Position numbers and translations under genes: made by a program. Below, piece by piece: positions 56,615 to 64,000 of a stretch of 64,000 nucleotides of DNA. The notes below the pieces were generated by a model, which was not told where the DNA came from, made no database searches, and saw only the letters and a program-made list of their open reading frames with translations. Origin of the DNA: Phytoseiulus persimilis. Lineage: Eukaryota > Arthropoda > Arachnida > Mesostigmata > Phytoseiidae. How positions within the stretch are numbered: position 1 is the first letter of the stretch; every line of letters starts with the position of its first letter. The stretch lies in NCBI GenBank assembly GCA_037576195.1, contig CM075102.1:620001-684000 (forward strand), written 5' to 3'.

Positions 56615-56925
56615 TGGAGCGCTTCATCGTGCTTGCAAAGATCTCGTGCTGTGGTTTGCACTTCAGCTTCTCGAAGTCGACGTTGAATCCTTCCTTCGGA
56701 TGTTTCTGGAGCCCTCCCCATGGATGGCGTAGCAGTTCCTCGAATCTGACTCTGAAGTGCTCCTTGTCTCGTAGACGGTCCTGTACGCTCTCGAAGACAC
56801 TCGAAAATGGTCTTGTGGATTCTTGAGGACGGTCTCGTAGACTCTCGTAGACAATCGTGTACGTCAAATCACCTCCATAAGCCCCAATATAGTATGGTCC
56901 GACCGACCATACTATACCGAGTACG
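56615..56925 (+). repeat. Dispersed repeat R, copy D (right half)
   Basis: It continues where copy C (48977-49565) stops: the junction sequence GGAGCGCTTCATCGTGCTTG corresponds to 7418-7438 and to the inverse of 38195-38215. It ends with GGTCCGACCGACCATACTA, part of the minisatellite unit. Confidence 0.7.
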
Positions 56926-56929
56926 GTCA

Positions 56930-57830
56930 TATGGCGACGTACTTGCGAGATAGAGGTATCCGGCGCGAGATGAGTGTTTCGTTTTCGCCAGCTCAGAATG
57001 GGGTGGCAGAACGGGCACAGCGTACACTCGCGGAAAAAGCGAGAACGATGTTGGCGAACTCAAGACTCCAGTTAGGTTTCTGGGCGGAAGCGGTCAAGAC
57101 AGCTTGTAGGCTTAGCCCGCACCCCAGAAGACGCATGGACGGAAAGAAGGCCGGATTCGAGTATCTTACGTGTATTCGGATGCTTGACATACGCTCAGGT
57201 CCCCAAACAGCAACGGCGGAAGTGGGATTACAGAGCCAAAGAGTGTATCTTCGTTGGTTATTTGACAAAGATAGTTCGAAGCCGAGACGTTACGTTCGAC
57301 GAACATGCGAGAGCGTTGGAATGGTTGGAAAAGCCGGAAAGCTGAGACGAAGAGGAGATTGGTTTCTTTTAGGCAGGTTCGTCTGGCACCGCAACTCAGG
57401 CAGACGCAGGCTCGGAGCAAAGTGGGATATCCGTAAGCTCGGGAACCGAAGCAGCTACCGTGAACCGAGAAACCGAAGGTGGACGAAATGATGTTCGGAC
57501 CGCTCTGAGCGCTCGCTCTGACTGAGCTCAAGTCCGACAGGTGTTGTTACTACTTGACACAGGGAAGGAGTGTCTTGGTTTTGACAATTTATGTCGATGA
57601 TTTTCTGATTCTCACCAATGACAAAGAACTGAAGACTGTTGATGGATTGGAAGATGGATTGTCTTCAAAAAGTCTTCCCGATGGAAGATCTCGAGCCAGC
57701 TCAGAACTGCCGTAGATTCGAATCACTATCCATCCTGAGAACGGAACCATTCTATCGGATCAAAAGGAAAACATCCTTCGACTTTTGGAAAGATTCGTTT
57801 TGATAAGTTCCTGAAGTGCAGGAGAGAACT
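56930..57830 (+). pseudogene. Copia-type relic (integrase end and RT)
   Basis: The integrase C-terminal signature VSFSPAQNGVAERAQRTL (about 56975) is followed, in other frames, by FWAEAVKTA, KECIFVGYLTK and SRDVTFDEHA. An internal deletion then joins this to the RT segment LTIYVDDFLILTND (about 57580) and IRITIHPENGT (about 57725). Multiple frameshifts make it inactive. It is on the opposite strand from the 6480-9165 Copia relic and is not obviously the same subfamily. Confidence 0.8.
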
Positions 57831-57960
57831 CGGTCTCTCCGAAGACAGCAGAGGATCACGTGCAAGAGAGGGTGTTGGGCTGACGGCGAAAACTGCTCAT
57901 GATCAGCCTTTGTGATCCGGATAGTATATAGATAGGTGTGGAAATTAACATACCGTCGAC

Positions 57961-60007
57961 CGGGGTGATATTGGCCGGTCGGGGTGATATTGGCCACGGC
58001 TATAGGCGGCCCCGTTTCGAGATTTAGCTCTAGAACGACGACGATGCAGGTGCATCTGAACACGGTTTTCAAGTCTTCGACTCATGACAACAACGACGTT
58101 AACATCGACGAGAGCCTCGGCACTGGGAGTGACTTTCCACAGGAATTTGAAAAATTTCTTCATTTCGGTATTCTCCAAAAGTTCGAAATGATCTTCCTCG
58201 GAGCTCCCTTCTGGATGGTCCGAAAGCTTTGAAATTTCTGTCATCCCTGGTGCTATGTCTCTCAAGTCCGTATCGTGCTTTTTTCGAACATTTTGTAAAA
58301 AATCTCAATTCTCAGGGGTGATATTGGCCATGCCCAGAGTGTACAAGAAACTGGAAGGATCGGCTCACCGACGGAAGTATGAGCCCGAACAGCTCGAGTT
58401 GGCACTGGCAGATGCGCGGAGTGGGAAATTGAGCCTCAACGAGGCCGCCGAGAAATATTCAGTGCCGCGAGCGACGTTGCGATTCCAATTCAAGATGAAA
58501 AGCCGCAAGCCGTATGGAGGACAGACTGCCCGCTCTATAAAACAGGAGGCTGCGCTGGAAAAATGTGTGGGTCTCTGCGCGGATTGGGGGTTTCCCGTTA
58601 CCAGAAGTGATCTCAAGAATATCGTGCATGGATTCCTGAAGAGACGGAATTGACACATCTCCAAGTTCACAGGTGGCATTCCTGGCGACGACTGGGTGGC
58701 AGGATTCTTGAAACGGCATCCAAACCTGACGGAACGATTCGGCGAGAACGTGAGCCGTACTCGGGCTCGTATATCGGAATAGGAGATTCTAGCCTACTTC
58801 AAGAATTTGGAAAAGTCACCAGAGGGAGTACCAGCGGCAAATATCGTAAACTATGATGAGACAGGGTTTTCCGACGACGCAGGGAGATTGAGAGCGATAT
58901 TCCGCCGCGGTGCACGGAAAGCTGAGGTGGTCGAAGACCATTCAAAATCGCACTTCAGCGTCATGTTTGCGATCGCAGCAAATGGCGAGATGCTTCCTCC
59001 GTACGTAATCTACAAGGCCAAATATCTTTACCGAGTCGTGGTCAGAGGGAGGGCCACCGAGGGCTCTCGATGACGCCGGCGAGAGCGGATGGTTTACTCT
59101 GAGAGCCTTTGAGAATTGGTTCACCCGAGTTGCGGTACCCTACTTCCGGAGACTTGACGGTGAAAAAGTTCTAATCGGAGACAATTTGTCCAGCCATCTG
59201 TCGCCCTATGCGGTGGAAGCGAGGAGCTCAACATAAAGTTTGTCCTCCTGCCGAGTAACACAACCCACCTCTGTCAACCCCTGGACGTTGCATGGTTTGG
59301 GCCCCTGCAACGTGCTTGGAGAAGAACGCGGCGGAAATGGAGCATCAAACGTCTGGGAACTTTACCGAATACGGCTTTCCCGAAGCTACTCAAGAAGACT
59401 CTCGAGACTGTAGGCGAGAATCTCAGGACGAATGCAGGGGCAGCTTTCAGGAGCGTTGGTATCCTACCAATTGATCCGTATGCCGTTCTCAAAAGGCTGC
59501 CCCAAGTGACTTCCCAACACCCGGCCGGACCTGAATGGGCAGAGGTACTCATACAACATCTGCAATCGCTCACATCCGAGTCGTCGACTCAGATTAAAAG
59601 GGGGCAAAAGAGCCGCAGCTGAACCAGTAACAAGCATCTCACGTGGCAACCTAAGCCAAAGGCTTTCCGGAGGCGAAGATCATTCTGCAAGACCATCAAC
59701 AAGCGACTGCAGAACTCGGGGGGACAACAAGATCGTCGCTTCCGAATCGGGCAACGATGGATACGAAGAAGGAGATTTCGTATAATGCAGGTATGAAACG
59801 GAGAGTGACAGGAGGGAGAGGCATTTCGTCGGCGAGGTGACAGATATCGACGGCGTTAAGATCGAAGTCAAGTCCTTAAGATGCCATCAGGGCTCCAAGC
59901 GAGATTATTTCTATTACCCACAAGTTCCTGATGTGGTCTCCTTGGAGGAGAAATGTATTCTGCGCAAATTAGACCCCGCTCCGGGGCGGAGGGGTCATAT
60001 CACTCCG
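57961..60007 (+). mobile_element. Pogo-like DNA transposon with repeated 5' terminus
   Basis: GGGGTGATATTGGCC occurs three times on the 5' side (57962-57976, 57981-57995, 58315-58329), and a diverged inverse copy (GGTCATATCACTCC) lies at 59993-60006. The third copy ends one base before the transposase ATG. A TA duplication is not evident. Confidence 0.7.
58330..59995 (+). pseudogene. Pogo/Tigger-like transposase with C-terminal extension
   Basis: MPRVYKKLEGSAHRRKY starts a psq-type helix-turn-helix (LNEAAEKYSVPRATLRFQ). After in-frame TGA (58650) and TAG (about 58786) come the DDE motifs: NYDETGFSDD (about 58850), DHSKSHFSVMFA, a LIGDNLSSHLS catalytic segment (about 59175) and LLPSNTTHLCQPLDVAWF (about 59250). 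Frameshifts lie near 59040 and 59220. Past a TGA at about 59622, a C-terminal segment (FVGEVTDIDGVKIEVKSL...DYFYYPQVPDVV) resembles the small barrel-like tail of this transposase family. Confidence 0.85.
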
Positions 60008-60099
60008 CTCCACCACTAGTCCACGTGTGCTCCGTCTCTCACCTGTCTAGCCAGCTACCATCTGGGATTGGGTAACTCATCAACAACCTTGGTTGGCCT

Positions 60100-60760
60100 G
60101 ATCGCTCCAGGGCCGCTCACACACAGCTACACGATCGACCACTTGTTGAAGAGGAGCGGGTGTTTGGAGGTCAACGACGAGTTCGGCCCGCGCGTGGCTC
60201 CTAGCTTACTGGAGTTTCCAAATCTGTACATCACTTGCTCGAGATCCGGAATGTCCACAAAGGATTAGGCGAAACAGTGGAGTTGTAACGTTTCTCGTGA
60301 GGTCGCCTGTCGGCTGCACGACGGTGAATGCGTACTCTATGTGGACTCGTGGGACGGACTTGTGTGAGGAGTGTGAGGGGATGAGGAGTGGTATCAGATC
60401 GAATAATGTGGATGTGGAAATATTCCCCAAGGGCTCCACTATGCTCGTGCACCCGTTGGATCTTTTCTGTTTCCGACAATGGAAGTATTTCGCGAAACGG
60501 CTCGCAGAGCACTGTCTGCTCTTGAACATTTGCGTCAACCAGAGCAGAGACGTGCTCCGCATGCAAAGTCTCATCTATGACCAGTTACAGCACCCGGCCT
60601 TCCGGCCCAAAGGGCTTTGTGATTGGCGATTAGCTGGTTTTGAAGTACCTGAGGTCAGGTTCCCAACACTCGATGAGATCTTGGTCAAGTTCAAAGCAGC
60701 TTGCACATCACCAAATTGCAACCTGCTGCCTTTCATACTTTGCCTCCATTACACCAAAGT
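60100..60760 (+). pseudogene. Degenerate DDE transposase, unit 6 copy
   Basis: The THSYT, FGPRVAPSLLEFPNLYITCSRSGM and YVDSWDG segments are followed in another frame by PKGSTMLVHPLDLFCFRQWK and RDVLRMQSLIYDQLQHPAF. The C-terminal part, including the paired cysteines (CTSPNCNLLPFI), is kept here and lost in units 1-3. Stops and shifts make it dead, but this is the best copy for identifying the family. Confidence 0.65.
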
Positions 60761-61413
60761 CCCATGTGTTTCACACATACGAATTGCTATCTTGTCTATC
60801 TGTCTGTCTTTCTATCTGTCTTCGTAGAAGAGATTATATTTGTCTACGTAGAATATCATTCCTGTATTCCTGAATTCCGATAATAAACTGCATCCTTATT
60901 TCCTAGACCCCGGGCACACGCTCGCTGCAATTTCTTTCGCTTTATTTTCATAATGATCATGTGTGACGGTATGGCGCTCCTGCTCATGCTGAAGGCCTTT
61001 CCGAGCTTCATACGTAACCGCAGGCGAAACAATCCAAGGCAGGCCCACCTGCCGAAAACTCCTGTGTTTTGTTTCATGCTTCGGGACCCTCTATCGATGC
61101 CACACAGAGTTTTCACAATCCCCGTCGGACAGTTCTGGTAGCTCCCTTGTCAGTAAATTATCGAGTGTTGTCAGAAATCATTGGGTGACAGATTTCGAGA
61201 ATTGAATAGTACGTATTGAAAATTTTGTTTTCAAAGAGTTGAGAATTAAATTTCATAGATCAAATATTATAGGAAAATAAGCTATATACTCTTCCATTCT
61301 GTAACGGCGGGGCTATCGAACTGTCGATGGTGTGAACAACGAGAGCGATCGATGCGTTTGTTGATTCTCATGTTCTGGAGTCCGTTGCTTCTGAATGCGG
61401 GCGGGGTGCTCTG

Positions 61414-61857
61414 ATGTTCTCTGTGAGTAGATCGATGTACCGGTTGAGAAACAATTTCGAATTCATGAACTTCATTTCACCACCGCTGTCGATTTCCGAC
61501 CCCAACAATGCGGTGGGTCAATCGTGCAATCGAGCCGCGCTCCCCATTCTTCAGCATGCCCAAAAGTCGAATCACTCTAGGAGCTCCGAACGAAACCCGA
61601 GTTCATCTAACAGATGCAATGAATCTCTTCCACGAAAAACGCTGACTGTAATGGACTTCCGAGCGATTGAAGCGGAGTGGTGGCTTCGAATAACCCCATC
61701 CCAGAGTATCCGACGAGTTGATTGTCCTCATCACCAGCATGTTTCCAAGCTCGAAGTCAGGACTAAACCAGCTCACGAAGATTGTGTGTACGAACACTGT
61801 GATTCTGTCACCGCGCGTAGACTTCGCTTGGTAAGGCCGTACGTAGAACGAGAATGA
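61414..61857 (+). other. Unrecognised ORF in duplicated flank (unit 6 counterpart)
   Basis: The 147 open codons correspond to 1020-1463. The start is ambiguous and no domain is recognised. Confidence 0.15.
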
Positions 61858-62434
61858 AGCTGTAAGCTCCGCGCTGGGAGAATTTCAGATCTATTGACAC
61901 CACTCGCCTCTGAATCGGGGTCGCATGAAATTGAACGGTACACACTGAATGAATATCGATGGTCACCATTGACAATCGAGCAGAGGTTCCAATGGTATCG
62001 ATCTTGGATCAGAGCTCAACTCGTATCCGAGTCTCGCCACTTCATTCATGGCCATTTCGGAGTCAAATCCAGATGGGCTGATCCCACGGGCTCGGTCATG
62101 AACCGGAAATCATCTGCACAAATTGCTTAAGATGCTCTCCGTCTTCCATGTAGTTCCGTTTTGCTTATTCATACGAACGCTGAGGCCTCCTCAATCGGAA
62201 ATCAGATGTATCCAACAGATGGGAAAGTAATTTCGACGGTCTCATCCCCAGAGTCAACCTCGGGAGAGCTCCCGCCAACCCGAGATCGGTGGGGCTTCCG
62301 GGGTTCCGGATACGGCGCCTCACGAACCTTGAAGCGGGGGTTGGCTGCCGCTGCGACCACCAACCGTGTCTTATTCCTCGAGAGGGCGCTCACGGTCCGA
62401 GCTGAGGGAGCCCGAATACGGAGAGGGTTATCGA

Positions 62435-62470
62435 GATAAAACCACCGGCTCCAGCGGCATAGATCACATT
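62435..62470 (+). promoter_or_regulatory. Core promoter of F-box copy 6
   Basis: GATAAAA (62435-62441) and TCACATT (62464-62470; the putative start A is at 62466) are separated by 29 bases from the T of the box to the A. The leader to the ATG at 62530 is about 64 bases. Confidence 0.4.
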
Positions 62471-62529
62471 AGTGCGTAGTGTGCTTGCTCGTGCATCGTT
62501 CGCGGCTCCGTAGTTACGCTTCTACTGCA

Positions 62530-64000
62530 ATGGCGTCCAGGTCGTTCACGCAGCTGATGGATCTCCCCAACGAGATGCTGGATCATCTCTCGAAGTTCCT
62601 CGGACAAGGGTCGTTGTGTTCATTCGCCGCCGCCCATCCCCGCCTCCAGGCGGTCTGCCAGAGCTTGTCCTCCTTGGAGCGCATAAGGAGTAACAACATC
62701 ACCGGATCGTTGTTGCAATTCGTTTCCCCCAGAGCATCGGAAGTGCGTTCTCTGGATCTCTCCGACTGCTGGTCCGGGTCGGAGAGCATGAAAACGCTCA
62801 TCGGAAACTGCCGCAACGTCTCTGAGTTGAATGTTGTGAACTCCTCGCTGACGCTACAGGATCTACTTGAAGTTGTCCCGGAGCTGAAGCAGTTGAAGGA
62901 CCTGAGTGTTACCATCAGTGAAAATTCCGGAAACAGCTGTCTCGGACTCTATCCCAGCATCCGGAAACTCTACGTTGAGTTCGCCCCCAGTGATGATGTC
63001 ATGGACAGCGTGGTGGGACTCTTGGAAGCTTGCCCCGGGGTCACCTATCTCCACCTCAATCCCATCGGGTACAGTCGAGAGCCGGCGTCGACTGAGAGTG
63101 TGAGCCTGAGCGCTGAACGATTGAGCGGATACAGGACTCTGATCTTATCCACAGACCTGCTGAGTCGCTCACAGCAGCTACGCTCCAGAGTCTTCTCCCG
63201 GATTCTCAAGAACGACACTTTCCTCAATCACTTCCTCCAGTTCAACGTGGCCGTGAACCATTGCTGTTGGTTCGAGCGGGAGAACTTCGACGAAGAGGGC
63301 GTGGAGCTGGGAACCATGCCGGGAACGCTCAGCCACTCGTACCCGGTGCACTACATTTACGGTGACGAGTTCGAGTTCCCGGATTCGTTCTCCGAGGGTC
63401 AGATCGGGCTACGCGTCTATTCCCATCGGAGAGGGCTCAGGATGCCGAGCTTGAAGACTCTTTCAGCTTTGACGGAGCTCGATTTCTCGAAACTTCATTT
63501 CGAGTTCTCACCAGAATCATGGCAATCGCTCGTGGAGACATCCCCGGCTGTCTGCGCCTTGGCCCTACCCAACTGCTCCCTCTTCGCGACCACAGAAGGC
63601 AATCCAGTCTTGAGCGAAGGCATCCTCGAGGCACTCAGCAAGCTCGAGCTGAAGACGCTCTGCATCGAAGCGAGAGACCCGGAATGCGATGACTGCCTTG
63701 ACAGGAAGCTCTCGGGTCTTTTCGTGAAGTTCCTCAGCTCCTTCAAAAGCCTCGAGGAGCTTACTCTCAACGGGGTCGAGGTAGAGGAGGACTTGTTCGA
63801 ACTTGTCGGAGAACCTTGCCACCTGAAGTCGGTCAAGCTCAGTTTGTACACCGAACCAAGCTTGAGGCGACTTGGAGATTTCCTCTCTTTGTGCAAGGAT
63901 CTGAAAAAGTTCAAACTGGAATCGTTCGATCTTTCCGTCGATTCTCCTTCACTTTGGGAGGCCTTGAGCGCGGTTCAGTTGAAGCAGCTCTGCCTCTCCT
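62530..64000 (+). CDS. F-box/LRR protein, copy 6 (3' end beyond window)
   Basis: The frame is open from ATG 62530 to the end of the window, about 490 codons, collinear with copies 2 and 3. The F-box is identical to copy 2. Diagnostic residues ELKQLKD and VVGLLEA are shared with copy 5 and differ from ELKELKD and VVRLLEA in copies 2 and 3. Other private changes include FLNHF for FLDHF and VLSEG for VVSEG. Promoter and leader are intact. No lesion is visible in the part present, so it is probably functional; its end lies outside. Confidence 0.9.
   Translation, partial: MASRSFTQLMDLPNEMLDHLSKFLGQGSLCSFAAAHPRLQAVCQSLSSLERIRSNNITGSLLQFVSPRASEVRSLDLSDCWSGSESMKTLIGNCRNVSELNVVNSSLTLQDLLEVVPELKQLKDLSVTISENSGNSCLGLYPSIRKLYVEFAPSDDVMDSVVGLLEACPGVTYLHLNPIGYSREPASTESVSLSAERLSGYRTLILSTDLLSRSQQLRSRVFSRILKNDTFLNHFLQFNVAVNHCCWFERENFDEEGVELGTMPGTLSHSYPVHYIYGDEFEFPDSFSEGQIGLRVYSHRRGLRMPSLKTLSALTELDFSKLHFEFSPESWQSLVETSPAVCALALPNCSLFATTEGNPVLSEGILEALSKLELKTLCIEARDPECDDCLDRKLSGLFVKFLSSFKSLEELTLNGVEVEEDLFELVGEPCHLKSVKLSLYTEPSLRRLGDFLSLCKDLKKFKLESFDLSVDSPSLWEALSAVQLKQLCLS

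Larger units (their letters stand above)
49571..56615 (-). mobile_element. LINE (APE-RT type) interrupted by Tc1-like and hAT elements
   Basis: Read leftward: the endonuclease starts near 56610 and reaches LLLSET (about 56445). After the hAT element it resumes with ETHLMNLENP (about 54345), GDMNAHNQ (about 54035) and a YWSDHN motif (about 53800). RT follows with TYRPITVSDVMYRVFTKIL (about 52905), VFLDATKAFDRI (about 52705) and RQGCPLSPILFSLY (about 52530). After the Tc1-like element come PGLMFADDIVLMA (about 50790) and HKYLGIEL. A C-terminal zinc-knuckle motif lies near 49840-49790. The 3' end has GATCGAAATAAA plus ATCA repeats. Several frameshifts add to the insertions. Confidence 0.9.
60068..62529 (+). 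repeat. Segmental duplication unit 6, 5' flank
   Basis: This is the inverted counterpart of 330-2690, 19313-22330 and 26141-28560. It lacks the 614-bp insertion of unit 2 and lacks the 93-base DDE deletion, so it preserves the ancestral state at both sites. A TCTG/TCTA microsatellite lies at 60795-60830. Confidence 0.85.

Noticed and set aside
56493-56930. A 145-codon protein gene in repeat R, and the similar frame at 7226-7675
   Set aside because: The frame follows a tandem noncoding repeat and runs through the LINE start; copies at other loci do not keep the frame open.
61414-61570. A resemblance of the flank frame (ISPPLSISDPNNAVGQ) to a nucleotidyltransferase-type DP-N-VG motif
   Set aside because: Only a handful of residues match, no catalytic residues are visible around it and the frame has no supporting exon structure.

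Overview
The window is eukaryotic nuclear DNA. It has intronless F-box/LRR genes with TATA-like/initiator promoters and AATAAA signals, surrounded by APE-type LINEs, Copia and BEL/Pao LTR elements, Tc1/mariner, pogo/Tigger, hAT and other DNA transposons, and one tRNA-derived SINE. The transposon mix, the roughly balanced base composition and the intronless gene style suggest an arthropod, perhaps a mite or other chelicerate. This is an inference from element types, not from a marker gene.

The only convincing host genes are six copies of one F-box/leucine-rich-repeat gene. They lie in two opposed groups. Copies 1 (1-327, cut by the window edge), 2 (17528-19312), 3 (24356-26140) and 4 (36846-37868, pseudogene) are on the minus strand. 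Copies 5 (45720-47504, pseudogene) and 6 (62530-64000, cut by the edge) are on the plus strand. Copies 2 and 3 are intact 594-residue proteins. Each copy sits in a larger duplicated unit: a 3' flank of about 0.8 kb, the gene, a core promoter, then 2-3 kb of 5' flank containing a dead DDE transposase. In units 1 and 2 a dead R1-like LINE follows. The units are mosaics, which indicates repeated unequal exchange and gene conversion. Copy 5 is a clear patchwork of copy-6-like, copy-3-like and copy-4-like sequence.

Layout: 1-6310 unit 1 and R1-like LINE (holding a second LINE's 3' end); 6480-9165 Copia relic split by a 1.64-kb element with tandem-repeat inverted termini and a perfect 9-bp target duplication (6736-8377); 9170-9934 pogo relic; 10314-16441 complete but mutated BEL/Pao element; 16745-23974 unit 2, carrying a private 614-bp inverted-repeat element (20295-20908); 23975-28779 unit 3; 28780-31325 5' half of an R1-like LINE; 31330-32130 LTR-element fragment; 32338-37870 unit 4, broken by a Tc1/Tc3-type element, a SINE and a LINE; 37875-38719 dispersed repeat R; 38840-44600 mostly unrecognised, with a Tigger relic and a LINE fragment; 44600-48530 unit 5 with a TA-flanked MITE; 48977-56925 a nested stack (repeat R, split by a LINE, itself split by a Tc1-like element and a hAT element); 56930-57830 second Copia relic; 57961-60007 pogo-like element; 60068-64000 unit 6.

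No element here looks fully coding-competent. The Tc1-like element at 50920 keeps all three catalytic residues but has a frameshift. Clean target duplications let the insertion order be read directly. The most notable features are the rapidly turning-over F-box array, the two tandem-repeat-terminus elements with 9-10-bp duplications, and the IR/DR-type Tc1 elements.
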